From NCBI RefSeq assembly GCF_015708085.1, contig NZ_JADNYM010000006.1:1-64000 (forward strand): a stretch of 64,000 nucleotides of DNA, written 5' to 3'. The notes under the pieces are model-generated. The model saw only the letters and a program-made list of their open reading frames with translations. It was not told where the DNA came from and made no database searches. Positions 33,913 to 42,333 of the stretch are shown one piece after another (the first letter of the stretch is position 1; each line of letters opens with the position of its first letter). The translations under genes and the position numbers were made by a program. Origin of the DNA: Arthrobacter terrae. GTDB taxonomy: Bacteria > Actinomycetota > Actinomycetes > Actinomycetales > Micrococcaceae.

Positions 33913-34640
33913 TGCTCCGCCGTGCACGACAGCACCTCCGCAACGAGTCCGGTGACTTCATGATCTCCACCATCATCGGCTCCATCATCATGATGGTCGT
34001 CATCGGTGCCATCGCTGCCGGCGTCCTGGGCATTGCCCTGTTCCAGAAGGTTGTCACCGAAAAATCCGATGTCACCAGCGAAGCAGCGATGGCCGATTCA
34101 ACGCTGCGCTCCGACATCCTGTGGGCTTCCTCCATCACCGCCACCGACAATAAAAAGGTGGAACTCACCGTACCCGGCCGGGCAGGGGCATGCCGGGTCG
34201 CGACCTGGACAATCAGCCCCGGCGACGAAGGTAAGACCGCTGTCGGCGTCAGCGTCGTCAGCTACCCCACCACGGACGCCACAGTGAACCCGGTACGGTG
34301 CTCAGGAACGCCTACCGCGCCGTCCGTGCAGACGTTCATCAGCGACGCCGACCCGGCCAGTGCCTTCACATACGCCAATACCGGCGGCCGCGACCTGACC
34401 TACACTGCCGGCACCGCCACCGTGGCAGGACCTTCAGCTGTCCCGGCCGGGGTCACCGCCAAAGCGTGGGAGTCCGCGAACTTGTCCGAGGTCGCCCTCA
34501 ACACCGCCGTGGCGAGCTCCACCGACCGGAAAACTTCTTATCGTTTCGCCCAGACGGCTGACAACCTCAGCATTATCCAGACAGCAGCGGACGCGCCTTC
34601 GCATTTCGTCCCCGAAGGAGACCTCACTGCCCTGCCCTAG
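33912..34640 (+). CDS. Pilin-like protein
   Basis: The 242-residue protein has a basic start and a hydrophobic helix in a prepilin-like context (NESGDFMISTIIGSIIMMVVIGAIAAGVLGIALFQ). A beta-rich extracellular domain with one cysteine pair follows (GACRVATW, NPVRCSGT). Its ATG overlaps the stop of the RCC1 pilin (TAATG), so they are coupled. It may pair with the propeller pilin in the same tip complex. The pilin helix resembles those of the 36.3 and 46.8 kb adhesins (GAFDLPSI) more than PilA. Confidence 0.65.
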   Translation: MLRRARQHLRNESGDFMISTIIGSIIMMVVIGAIAAGVLGIALFQKVVTEKSDVTSEAAMADSTLRSDILWASSITATDNKKVELTVPGRAGACRVATWTISPGDEGKTAVGVSVVSYPTTDATVNPVRCSGTPTAPSVQTFISDADPASAFTYANTGGRDLTYTAGTATVAGPSAVPAGVTAKAWESANLSEVALNTAVASSTDRKTSYRFAQTADNLSIIQTAADAPSHFVPEGDLTALP

Positions 34641-34692
34641 ACAGGTCCGCCGCGGAGATTTCCTGGCAGTCAGCCCCTGACGAAGCACAGCG

Positions 34693-34727
34693 AGAAGCCC
34701 CGGCTGCATGGAGCGGCCGGGGCTTCT
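34693..34727 (+). terminator. Terminator between convergent genes
   Basis: AGAAGCCCCGGC / GCCGGGGCTTCT is a perfect 12-bp stem between the pilin-like gene and a minus-strand gene. Confidence 0.8.
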
Positions 34728-34745
34728 GTGTCGAACTTGGTGGAT

Positions 34746-35273
34746 CTAGCTCTGCTCGTTGACGAACAGTTCCACGAGACCGAGCTCTGAGAGGGTGCTC
34801 AGGAAGGTCGTTTCGGTGAACGGGTCGACCCACAGGACGTTACCGGTCGGCTTGGTCGCAGTGCTGTATGGTGCGTACTCGGTGGCGACCAGCACCAGGG
34901 GGACGTCCTTGTTGGTCCATTCGGTGATCTCGTCGATCTTCTCGGACCGGTCGGTGAAAATGGTGGTCAGGACGTCCTCAGATTGCGTGGACGGGTCGAA
35001 GGTGCCTTCCTCGGTGGCGTTGGCTGCCAGGACCTGCTGGAGGGTGTTCGCGATCTGCACGGCGGTCCGGTAGCGGGCGTACAGGGCATCCGTATCCCCT
35101 TCTTCCGTCTCAGGCAGCTCGGCGTAGCCGTCGATGAGCTCAGCGGTCAGCTCAGTGCGGGTTTCGGCCAGGATGGCGCGGTCCTCCCAGGCCAGGGCGA
35201 ACGGGAACTGGGTGCCGTCTTCCCGGACCGGCAGGGTCTCGGGCAGCGCGCCGTCGATGATGATAGATGCCAT
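34746..35273 (-). CDS. Acidic protein of unknown function
   Basis: The 175-residue protein is strongly acidic, with no membrane segment or signal peptide. It has a helical middle (EDRAILAETRTELTAELIDGYAELPETEEG) and a C-terminal alpha/beta part (DVPLVLVATEYAPY, GNVLWVDPFTETTFLSTLSELGLVELF). ATG at 35273 with AAGGAG upstream. It precedes no obvious partner. Acidity and size would suit a DNA-mimic or virion-type protein, but there is no specific evidence. Confidence 0.6.
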   Translation of the reverse strand: MASIIIDGALPETLPVREDGTQFPFALAWEDRAILAETRTELTAELIDGYAELPETEEGDTDALYARYRTAVQIANTLQQVLAANATEEGTFDPSTQSEDVLTTIFTDRSEKIDEITEWTNKDVPLVLVATEYAPYSTATKPTGNVLWVDPFTETTFLSTLSELGLVELFVNEQS

Positions 35274-35322
35274 AGTGATAATTCTCCTTGATAAACGTTC
35301 GGGGCTGAGCTTCTGGGAGGCT

Positions 35323-36099
35323 CTATGCTGCGGCCAGGACGGCGGGTGTCAGTTCCAGCGCATCATCGAGGGCGTCATACAGGTCGTCAACCGTTCCGTG
35401 ATTGCTGATCGTGTGCGCGATGTACCTCCGGCTGATGCCGGCCTCGGAAATATGGCCGTTGACGGCGGCGATGCCGGGACGGGTGATCTCGACGATGGTG
35501 CCGCCGTTGGCGGTGATCCAGGCGGCTTCCTCGTTGAACCGGACGTCAGTGATGACAACAGCTGCGGGGCGTTCCTCGGCGATGCGGCGGGCCAGCAGCT
35601 GCACCCAGATGTCCTGGCCGAAATTGTCGCGGCAGACCTCCGTAGCGTAGATCTGCAGGTGCCGGCGGACTTCGGTGCCGTGGAAGCGGTGGTACTTCGC
35701 GGACTCCCAGTCACCGACCACAGAATCCAGCAGGGTCCGCATGGAGACGTCACCGTCCAGGAACGGATCCAGGGTCAGCAGATCCTCGCGGAGCTCGTCA
35801 GCGCTGCGGTCGAAATGGCCGAACACGCTGTGAACGAGCTGGTCCCGGTAGGCGGCCAGGGTCCGTTTGATCTCGGGCCCGTAAACGCGGTGGTTCTCGG
35901 CCTTGTCCCAGTCATGGTCAAGCCGGTCCAACAGCATGCTCAGCGTGATCGTACCGTTGAGCCGGACGTCCAGAAGGTACGCGTGCTCCTTGACGGGGTC
36001 CGCGCAGCCGTAACGGGTGTAGCCGTGGTTGTCGATAAGGTGCGCGCCGGCGGTGTCCTTGCCGGTATGGGCGAATCCGTGGATTCCTGTGATTTTCAT
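35323..36099 (-). CDS. Deoxynucleoside monophosphate kinase-like protein
   Basis: The 258-residue protein begins with a P-loop variant (GIHGFAHTGKDTAG, residues 5-18) as in phage and plasmid dNMP kinases. A YGCADPVKEHAYLLDV segment and a later VVITDVRFNEEAAWI strand typical of the family follow. It would phosphorylate dNMPs to dNDPs, raising precursor pools for replication. The middle contains two similar segments (LLDRLDHDWDKAENHRVYGPEIKRTLAAY and LLDSVVGDWESAKYHRFHGTEVRRHLQIY), a tandem duplication. ATG at 36099 with GGAAGG upstream. Confidence 0.75.
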   Translation of the reverse strand: MKITGIHGFAHTGKDTAGAHLIDNHGYTRYGCADPVKEHAYLLDVRLNGTITLSMLLDRLDHDWDKAENHRVYGPEIKRTLAAYRDQLVHSVFGHFDRSADELREDLLTLDPFLDGDVSMRTLLDSVVGDWESAKYHRFHGTEVRRHLQIYATEVCRDNFGQDIWVQLLARRIAEERPAAVVITDVRFNEEAAWITANGGTIVEITRPGIAAVNGHISEAGISRRYIAHTISNHGTVDDLYDALDDALELTPAVLAAA

Positions 36100-36211
36100 G
36101 ATGCCTTCCGTGCCCTGTTCTGCTGTCACTGACCCCTATGCGGCCCGGTCGGCTGCGGGTGTCACTTCGGGTGAGCTAGCTGCGTGCAGGGCGGCGGTGC
36201 TTGGCCGTTCA

Positions 36212-36272
36212 GGAACGGCAAAGGCCGGGAGTGCGCACTTTTGAGATGCATTCTCCCGGTCTTTGCCGTTCC
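36212..36272 (-). terminator. Long imperfect hairpin after the FN3/CBM-type pilin
   Basis: GGAACGGCAAAGGCCGGGAG (36212-36231) and its near complement at 36253-36272 make a 20-bp stem with one mismatch and a 21-base loop, just downstream of the minus-strand gene ending at 36287. Confidence 0.7.
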
Positions 36273-36286
36273 CCGGCTGCAGCTTG

Positions 36287-37477
36287 CTAGCGCCAGATGA
36301 ACAGTTGGAAGTTGTCCGTCATGGCGGTGTTCACACCTGTCACCATGGTCACGGTTACCCTCGCAGTTCCTGCCGGTGCCGTTACTTCAGGGGTATTTAT
36401 GGCGTGCATGGAGCCCTTGGCAATGAAGGTGTCCTGGGTACCGCCGGTGATCTCCGCCCCGGAAGAATCCAGGAAGCGCATGTACAAGTGCGTGTCATCG
36501 GTTTGTGACTCAACCATGACGGACGCATGCATACTCTCCCCCACGGAAGCGGCAACTGACTGGCTGATTGTGACGGTGCTCCCGCGCTGTGCAGAGACAA
36601 CGTTGCCGAAACCGCCAAGCCACGCTTCGGGCGCTATGGTGTGGGGACCCGTTATTGTCCACCCTTCCTCGCCCTGATCGAAGGTGCTGTTCGCGAAGAC
36701 ATTGATGCTCCCGGTTCTGTGAACGGTGACGGTGTTGCTTGCCGGCGACTCGCCGGAAGGGTTGCGAGCGTAAACCCGGTACTTGAAGGTGTCGCCCTCG
36801 AAGAGGAAAGCAGGGGAATTTCTCAGATTGGTGGTGTCGGCGACAGTTGTCCAGCCCCGACCGTCATTGCTTTCCACACGGTAGCTGGTGGCCCGGTCCG
36901 CTTCTGTCCATGACACGTGGGACCAGTTGTCGGAGCCCAGCTGGGCCGCCAGGACCGGAGCGGCCGGTACCACCTGTGGTCGACTGCTGCTGTCTCCTCC
37001 TGCCCGGTCGATGAGGGAGCGCAGTACAGTATCCGAGACGCATGCTGGCATTTCGGAGTTGGTCAGCTCCCGCGCCGACGGGGAGGTGCTCTCGGCGTAG
37101 AACAGTCTGCCGCTGCCTGAAAGTGCCACAGCTGTGTAGCAGGAGCCACCAGCGTCAGTCTCCGCGGCGATCTTGTCGGAAGCGGGAAGATACGACGACC
37201 AGACCAGGGAACTGCTGGTGACGAAGGCGGAGTCTTTCGCTTTGGCGACCCCTTCGGCCGTGCGGACGGCGGCGAGGTCCTGCATGGCGCCCTTATCCTG
37301 GGCGAACGGGATGACCCCGAAGACTGAGGTGAGCACTCCCGCAGTCAGGACACCCACAACAACGACGCCTGTCAGGATCGACGGCAGGTCGAAGGCGCCG
37401 GATTCACTGCGAAAAGTGCTGACGACACGCGGCAGGCTGCTTAAACGAATGGAGGGCGGGATCGGGTGTGGATTCAT
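36287..37477 (-). CDS. Pilin-like adhesin with FN3 and carbohydrate-binding-like domains
   Basis: The 396-residue product has a cytoplasmic start and a prepilin-like segment (RSESGAFDLPSILTGVVVVGVLTAGVLTSVFGVIPF). A DUF-like domain with a cysteine pair (GGSCYTAVAL, MPACVSD) follows. Next come a fibronectin-III-like module (SHVSWTEADRATSYRVESND, FKYRVYARNPSGESPASN, near 185-270) and a C-terminal jelly-roll-like domain (NSTFDQGEEGWTITGP, about 280-396). Its first 100 residues are close to those of the 46.8 kb adhesin. ATG at 37477 with AAGGGA upstream. It would be displayed on the pilus; the ligand is unknown. Confidence 0.68.
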   Translation of the reverse strand: MNPHPIPPSIRLSSLPRVVSTFRSESGAFDLPSILTGVVVVGVLTAGVLTSVFGVIPFAQDKGAMQDLAAVRTAEGVAKAKDSAFVTSSSLVWSSYLPASDKIAAETDAGGSCYTAVALSGSGRLFYAESTSPSARELTNSEMPACVSDTVLRSLIDRAGGDSSSRPQVVPAAPVLAAQLGSDNWSHVSWTEADRATSYRVESNDGRGWTTVADTTNLRNSPAFLFEGDTFKYRVYARNPSGESPASNTVTVHRTGSINVFANSTFDQGEEGWTITGPHTIAPEAWLGGFGNVVSAQRGSTVTISQSVAASVGESMHASVMVESQTDDTHLYMRFLDSSGAEITGGTQDTFIAKGSMHAINTPEVTAPAGTARVTVTMVTGVNTAMTDNFQLFIWR

Positions 37478-37546
37478 GGGAGAAGTCCCTTCATGGGCTG
37501 GTGCAAAGCGGAATAGCAGGTCACCCATAGAAGCGTCAGAGCGCGC

Positions 37547-37585
37547 AAAAACGGCCGTTCACCCTCAGAGGGAAACGGCCGTTTT
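37547..37585 (-). terminator. Bidirectional terminator
   Basis: AAAAACGGCCGTT / AACGGCCGTTTTT is a perfect 13-bp stem with A and T tails just past the gene ending at 37597. Confidence 0.88.
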
Positions 37586-37596
37586 TCGTTGTGCTG

Positions 37597-38811
37597 CTAG
37601 AACGCCTCGGGATCCAGATAGCGGGGGCTAGCCGGGTCATTTTTTTCCGGCACGGTCGGTGCCGGAGCGTGCACGTCCACCCGGCGGGCAGCGGGCAGGC
37701 CGGTCTTCCTGGTTGGGACCGGTTGGGCGTTCCGGGATGGGGCTGTGTTCACCGGCGCCGGAGCGGGAGCGACATTCACGACCGGGCTCACCCCGGCGGA
37801 TCGGGAGGAGGCCACTGCTTCGGCGCGCATACGGGCGCGTTCCACGTGTCCCTGACCGATACCGGATTCCGGCTTGTGGCCGGTCGGGCAGGTGTGGGCC
37901 ACCAGTGCAGAGGTGAAGCGGAGGCATTTGCCGCACTGGACGACAGCTGCCCGCTGGTGGGCGCGGACGAGCTTGTTGAAGACCTGGCCGGGACGCTCCG
38001 AGACTTTCACGGCTTCGAAGAACTGCTTGGAGACTTTGTGGCCGTACAGCTTGTTACCGATCCGGGTGGCCATCGTGTTCGTGTTCTCGTCGAAGCCGAC
38101 TTCATCAATCCAGGACGAGGAAACCGGGGACAGTTCGGCGCCCTTCGCTGCCTCCCGGGCTTTGCGTGCCGCCAGCAGATCCGGGACCCTTGCCAGGGCC
38201 ATGGTCACGCGGCGGGATTCCAGGACGGCCGCAACGGCTTCGGCGACCTGCTCGCCGGCGGGGCCGCCGTTACCGCCCAGTGTGGTGGTCTCCCAGGAAT
38301 GCGGACCGCTCTTGGTGACACGTACCCAGCCCTGGACGGGGGCGCCGCCCTTCAGCGCCACGGACACCGGCACATCAAAGGTGGGGTTGCCGTTGTCGCC
38401 GGAGAAGCGGCGGATGGCCGTTGCGGACGGCATGCGCAGCTGGATGTCCTCGTTGCCGTAGTTCATCCGGTGCGTGCGCCGCTTACCTGACATGGCCTGA
38501 CCGGTGTGCATGGATGGGGTGTCGTCGTCGGGCATCTGCGGGTACGACTTGCCTTCGGCACGGTACTCGGCGGCGACGAAGTTACGGTTCCACCATTCCT
38601 CACGGTGCTCGGTCGTGGTGGGTGCGTTCATCGCCTGCATGGTGGCTGCGGGGACAAATCCATGGGTGCGCAGCAGGTCGCGCCGAATAGCCATGGCCTG
38701 GCGGTGCCGGGCAACAGCCAGGACGGCCCCGGGCTCGGCGTGTGCGTATGCGGCGTACTGTCCGCCGACGGGGATGCCTTTAGGCTGACGGGGTGTGGGA
38801 TCGTTGCTCAT
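37597..38811 (-). CDS. KTSC-domain protein with a zinc knuckle
   Basis: The 404-residue protein contains a KTSC domain (about residues 228-290: SSWIDEVGFDENTNTMATR, YGHKVSKQFFEAVK, PGQVFNKLVR), a small fold found at the C-terminus of some lysyl-tRNA synthetases and in phage proteins. A zinc knuckle (CGKCLRF...HTCP) and a Pro/Ala-rich tail follow. The N-terminal half is unrecognised. The ATG at 38811 sits exactly 7 bp after CACACAG, with no ribosome-binding site, so the gene is probably leaderless. The function of KTSC in such proteins is unknown; nucleic-acid binding is likely. Confidence 0.65.
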   Translation of the reverse strand: MSNDPTPRQPKGIPVGGQYAAYAHAEPGAVLAVARHRQAMAIRRDLLRTHGFVPAATMQAMNAPTTTEHREEWWNRNFVAAEYRAEGKSYPQMPDDDTPSMHTGQAMSGKRRTHRMNYGNEDIQLRMPSATAIRRFSGDNGNPTFDVPVSVALKGGAPVQGWVRVTKSGPHSWETTTLGGNGGPAGEQVAEAVAAVLESRRVTMALARVPDLLAARKAREAAKGAELSPVSSSWIDEVGFDENTNTMATRIGNKLYGHKVSKQFFEAVKVSERPGQVFNKLVRAHQRAAVVQCGKCLRFTSALVAHTCPTGHKPESGIGQGHVERARMRAEAVASSRSAGVSPVVNVAPAPAPVNTAPSRNAQPVPTRKTGLPAARRVDVHAPAPTVPEKNDPASPRYLDPEAF

Positions 38812-38818
38812 ACTTAGC

Positions 38819-38825
38819 CTGTGTG
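38819..38825 (-). promoter_or_regulatory. Degenerate motif B before the KTSC gene
   Basis: CACACAG lies 7 bp before the ATG. No GGTGAG occurs at 17 bp; the nearest GGTGAG (38857-38852) is 26 bp upstream. It is a weaker or diverged member. Confidence 0.4.
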
Positions 38826-38988
38826 CGGCTGCGGCACCGAAGTGACAGCTGCTCACCGACTTTTTGTTCTGGTGTACGCGTGTCCCGGCGGTAGCGGCTC
38901 GTACTCGTCAGATCTTCAGATCCGCGGCACCGCGTGTACGAACCACAGGCGACGTATTACATGCCGCCTGTGGCGTTTAGCGCTCCCG

Positions 38989-39201
38989 CTAGGGCAGGCC
39001 ACCCTTGTGCTGAAGTTTCCTGCGCTTGTTGCTAAGCGCTCCTTGGACCGCTATGCACGAGAATACAATCACCACAAAGACGATCCACAGCGGCATGCTG
39101 ATGTTCTGGTGGAACACCTCGGCCAGGATGAACCAGAGCGCGAACATGCCAACCACCACTACGCGTAGCGCAAAGATCCAGATTTGCAGACGTTCCCTCA
39201 T
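38989..39201 (-). CDS. Small two-helix membrane protein
   Basis: The 70-residue protein has two hydrophobic segments (IWIFALRVVVVGMFALWFILAEVF and PLWIVFVVIVFSCIAVQGA) with short charged ends (MRERLQ; SNKRRKLQHK). ATG at 39201 with GAAGGG upstream, and a GTG at 39210 possible. It lies 10 bp downstream of the secreted protein gene and probably belongs to the same operon. It could be an immunity-like or accessory membrane protein. Confidence 0.6.
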   Translation of the reverse strand: MRERLQIWIFALRVVVVGMFALWFILAEVFHQNISMPLWIVFVVIVFSCIAVQGALSNKRRKLQHKGGLP

Positions 39202-39211
39202 TGCGTCCACT

Positions 39212-39787
39212 TTACCCTTCGCAGTGTTTGGTGGTGATGGGCATCCAGAAGTACCGGGGAGTAATCACCGGTACTGCCAGTGTTACGGGGCACCGCCCAT
39301 TCTCCAATATCCACACCGTTACACCCGCCATAACAGCTGAGGCTGCCACACACCCGACCGTACCGATGCCGCTGGCGCACACAGACGCTGCAATTGCGGC
39401 ACTACCACCGCCGGCCACTATGCCCTGCTCGGTGTAGTTGAGGTAGAGCCAGAGGGTGGCGGGCTCCTTCCATGTGGCGTACCAGTCAGGACGGACCTGC
39501 ATGCCTTCGATGACGGCCGCTGCAGGTGTTTTCACAACGTCCAGCTTCACTCCGGAGTCCAGGGTGTAGGTCGTCGTTGCCCCGCTCTCGGTCCGGGGAA
39601 GGTTAGATGACTGTAGGCCGGTGACCATGGTTTCAATGTCGGCTTGTGTCGCCGTGCTTGGGGACGAGGTTTGCTCCGAAGCCGAAGCTTGGGGGGCAAG
39701 GGTTGCCGCTTGGGCTATTCCGCCGCCGCCTGCGACAAGGGTTGCGCTTACCGCGGCCCCTACGAGTAGTCTGCTGAGCTTGTTCAT
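39212..39787 (-). CDS. Secreted protein with a hydrophobic, cysteine-bearing C-terminus
   Basis: The 191-residue protein has a signal peptide (MNKLSRLLVGAAVSATLVAGGGGIAQAA) and a Thr/Ser-rich region. Its hydrophobic C-terminal segment has conserved-looking cysteines (IAASVCASGIGTVGCVAASAVMAGVTVWILENGRCP), reminiscent of small secreted bacteriocin-like or membrane-active proteins. ATG at 39787 with GGAGG upstream. The gene after it encodes a small two-helix membrane protein, which would fit a secreted toxin with its immunity protein; this is a guess. Confidence 0.6.
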   Translation of the reverse strand: MNKLSRLLVGAAVSATLVAGGGGIAQAATLAPQASASEQTSSPSTATQADIETMVTGLQSSNLPRTESGATTTYTLDSGVKLDVVKTPAAAVIEGMQVRPDWYATWKEPATLWLYLNYTEQGIVAGGGSAAIAASVCASGIGTVGCVAASAVMAGVTVWILENGRCPVTLAVPVITPRYFWMPITTKHCEG

Positions 39788-39954
39788 CGTTCCTCCAGAT
39801 ACTGGTGGTTCTCTGATCTTGCTTGGCGTACCCCTTCAGCCTACGCTCAAGTGTGATGAATATAACGGATTGATAACAACTATAGGATTACCGCCCGGGT
39901 TAACCCGATGGTTGACGGTGGATGCCCTTGGGTACCTTCCGGGGACGCGAAAAG

Positions 39955-39986
39955 CCGGGACCCTCCGCAATGGGAAGGTCCCGGCC
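39955..39986 (-). terminator. Terminator after the MoxR-type gene
   Basis: GCCGGGACC / GGTCCCGGC (39955-39963, 39978-39986) lies just past the stop at 40001, followed on the minus strand by TTTTCG. Confidence 0.75.
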
Positions 39987-40000
39987 CTAGCCGTTCGAGC

Positions 40001-41140
40001 CTACTTGGCGGCGACGGCCACCTTGTACTTGGTGTTGCCGAACAGTTCCATGAAAGCGTCCGCGAAGCGCTGCGGCAAACCCTTCACGCCCTTGGGCAGG
40101 TTGTTCGCGAGCTTCTGCGCGGAAGGGAACGCCACATCCGGCTTGCCACCCTCAGCGCACTTGGCGAGGACGATAGCGGCCTTGCGCCACAGTTCGCCAT
40201 CACCGGAGAGGCCCAGCGCCGTCACACCCTGCACGAGGGCGAACAGGCGGTCGGCGCGCTCATTCTTCCAGTCCACCGATACGGTCCCGTCAATTACTTC
40301 GCGCGGGTCATGCAGATCGGCAGCAGCCAGCCACTTGAAATATTCGGTCGCTGCACCCTCACCGACAAGGCCCTCCACGACCAGGAACGCGGCTTCATCG
40401 TCGTATCGGTCCAGGTGGGCCAGGACGTTGATGACGTTCGTCCAGGAGCGCGGGGACGGCCACGCGCCACCGGCCTTGATCGGGTCCGTCGGCACCGCCG
40501 GGGTCATGAACTTGGAGTTGACCTTAAGGAACGTGGTCACGGCGGCGGCAACAGCAGCCTTGCGGGAGACCGGGTCAGCGGCCAGTATATCCGCCAGCGG
40601 GATCGGGTTCATGTTCTGGAAACCGGTGGCAACGTTTTCGAGCCAGTTGTTCGTGTCGAAAACCCACTTGAGGTGCATCATGCGGTTAGCCATCGGGGCC
40701 GGAAGGTCATAGGCGTCCACAGCGGTTTCGATCGGGTTCATCAGCGCCACAATGGAGACGGAGTCTTTGAGCTTCGTGTCACCGACGTAGCGTTCCTGCA
40801 CGACACGGAGCATGCCCTTCATCGTGGACGGTGCTGACGTGTTGAACTCGTCGAGCAGGAGCAGACCCTTCGCGGCGTTGTTCAGGTTCTGGACCCACTG
40901 GAAGGAGGAGTACTTGATGGCACCCTCATCTTCGATCATCACGCCCAGGAAGTCGGTTGCTTCACGGTTGGAACCGATCACGGTTTCGCAGTGACGGCCC
41001 CAGCCGGACGTTGAGGATTCCATCGTTGTGGTCTTGCCCTGGCCGGGCTCACCGATGACACCGGTCGGGACGTTGGCCTGGACGCCAGCGGCAAGGGCGC
41101 GCTGGAACGGGGAGCCGGGGAAAGTGTTGATCGTAGCCAT
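40001..41140 (-). CDS. MoxR-type AAA ATPase
   Basis: The 379-residue protein has Walker A GEPGQGKTT (30-38), Walker B LLLLDEF (93-99), a sensor-1-like VALMNP, and a small C-terminal AAA lid. MoxR-type ATPases act as chaperones for VWA-domain partners. A protein combining a HECSH metallopeptidase-like motif with a VWA MIDAS motif is encoded at 58-59 kb with the same type of promoter, so the two are likely partners even though they are 17 kb apart. ATG at 41140 with AGGAGA upstream. The leader contains a strong nested hairpin. Confidence 0.8.
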   Translation of the reverse strand: MATINTFPGSPFQRALAAGVQANVPTGVIGEPGQGKTTTMESSTSGWGRHCETVIGSNREATDFLGVMIEDEGAIKYSSFQWVQNLNNAAKGLLLLDEFNTSAPSTMKGMLRVVQERYVGDTKLKDSVSIVALMNPIETAVDAYDLPAPMANRMMHLKWVFDTNNWLENVATGFQNMNPIPLADILAADPVSRKAAVAAAVTTFLKVNSKFMTPAVPTDPIKAGGAWPSPRSWTNVINVLAHLDRYDDEAAFLVVEGLVGEGAATEYFKWLAAADLHDPREVIDGTVSVDWKNERADRLFALVQGVTALGLSGDGELWRKAAIVLAKCAEGGKPDVAFPSAQKLANNLPKGVKGLPQRFADAFMELFGNTKYKVAVAAK

Positions 41141-41145
41141 GATGT

Positions 41146-41192
41146 TCTCCTGAGAGGTAAGGGAGGCGGTTGCCTCGTTTTGCTTACCTCTC
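41146..41192 (-). promoter_or_regulatory. Nested hairpin in the MoxR-gene leader
   Basis: GAGAGGTAAG pairs with CTTACCTCTC (41192-41183 with 41161-41152), enclosing a second stem GAGGC/GCCTC (41176-41172 with 41167-41163). The AGGAGA ribosome-binding site (41151-41146) abuts the outer stem. This suits translational control or protection of the 5' end. Confidence 0.6.
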
Positions 41193-41222
41193 ATGTGTGC
41201 GGAGTCCTGAAACCCTCTCACC
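41193..41222 (-). promoter_or_regulatory. Motif B promoter of the MoxR-type gene
   Basis: GGTGAG (41222-41217), 17 bp, CACACAT (41199-41193), read on the minus strand. Here the start codon is 52 bp further on, so this copy is not leaderless. Confidence 0.65.
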
Positions 41223-41242
41223 GCTCTGCTGGCCGTTTCGGG

Positions 41243-41797
41243 TCAGCTGAGCGTTCTTCGGATTATGGAAGCTGCGTCCTGGACTGCCGCGTGACCTAAA
41301 GTAAGGGGCTCCGGGGCGCCGTCCACTGTCAGGCCCGTGATGTCCCACAACCCGAAGCTTGCCCAGATCGGGTCATAGTACGACCACCAGGACAGACCTG
41401 CGTAGTCGCCCGTTTCGTACATAGAGCGCGCCCACTGCTGAGTTGATGGCCGATCCTTGGAAACAACGCTACTGGGACGCAACGACCAGTCCTGGAGGGC
41501 CTGCGGGTCATCGAGGTTCAAGATGACCGGGTTACCCGTGTACTTCACGAGAGCCTTCACCGTGCCGACCGGGGCCCCAGGCGGCGGGTCAAGGACTTCC
41601 GGCTTCCAAACCGAAAATCCGCCGAGGGCTTCAGCTATGGCACCTGCCGGTGAATCGCCAACATAGAGCACCAGATAGTCTCGGTCCGGGTCATCGATCC
41701 GGCCGAAACCCTGCCTGGGCCAAATGTAGAGCGGGTGGCCGTTCGCAGTGGAGTCAGCGGCGGCGGGGTGATAGTTCAGTACTCGCCAGAATTCCAC
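41243..41797 (-). CDS. RES-domain toxin
   Basis: The 184-residue protein has the RES fold signatures: an N-terminal W-R-V segment (EFWRVLNYH), a YVGDSPAGAIAEAL motif (the invariant Glu) and a later SWWSYYDPIWASFGLWD. RES toxins degrade or modify NAD+ (ParT/MbcT/Res). The GTG start overlaps the stop of the antitoxin gene by one base (TAGTG). It forms a pair with the upstream Xre-like gene. Confidence 0.78.
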   Translation of the reverse strand: MEFWRVLNYHPAAADSTANGHPLYIWPRQGFGRIDDPDRDYLVLYVGDSPAGAIAEALGGFSVWKPEVLDPPPGAPVGTVKALVKYTGNPVILNLDDPQALQDWSLRPSSVVSKDRPSTQQWARSMYETGDYAGLSWWSYYDPIWASFGLWDITGLTVDGAPEPLTLGHAAVQDAASIIRRTLS

Positions 41798-42333
41798 TAG
41801 GCGAAGGTCCCCTGCTCGTGGGCACGGATCGCCTCAATCACCGGGCCTGCACCCTCGAGCCGGTAGACGTCGACGGGTCGGGCATCAAGATACGCGTTAT
41901 GCCCTTCCAGCCACAGGATGGCCTGAGCCGGGGTGAATGCGCTGTGGAGGTGGCCTACCAGTGCGTCCAGGTCGGCAAGGAGGGCACGGTTCTCTTCGTT
42001 CGGTGCGTCCTGACCGGACGCCCACCGGTTCGGGCGGTCCTTGCTGACACCCAGGAGAGCGGCAACAGTGTTGTTCCCCAGGGCGCTGACGAGCCGCTTC
42101 GTCACGGCGCTCGGGCTGTAGCCCGGAGCGTTCTTTTTCAACCCGCCAAAACTGATGGCGGCCGTCCCTCCCAGGACCCTGGTGCTCAGGTTCCGCTGTA
42201 TATAGCGGCGTTTGATTCCCTGAGTGAGATCTTTAGGTGCCAGGCCGACACCGTTGCGGAAGCTCACAGAAAAAGTACGGCCGCCACTTTTCAGGAGGAA
42301 CGTTTGGTCAGGTGTCGTGTTCTTTGCCTCCAT
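41797..42333 (-). CDS. Xre/MbcA-type antitoxin of the RES pair
   Basis: The 178-residue protein contains a helix-turn-helix (SPSAVTKRLVSALGNNTVAALLGVSKDRPNRWASGQ) and a C-terminal part (DLDALVGHLHSAFTPAQAILWLEGHN) typical of the MbcA/ParS antitoxin C-terminal domain that binds the RES toxin. The gene order, antitoxin first with the toxin overlapping, is the usual one. The N-terminal 60 residues are additional. Confidence 0.78.
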   Translation of the reverse strand: MEAKNTTPDQTFLLKSGGRTFSVSFRNGVGLAPKDLTQGIKRRYIQRNLSTRVLGGTAAISFGGLKKNAPGYSPSAVTKRLVSALGNNTVAALLGVSKDRPNRWASGQDAPNEENRALLADLDALVGHLHSAFTPAQAILWLEGHNAYLDARPVDVYRLEGAGPVIEAIRAHEQGTFA

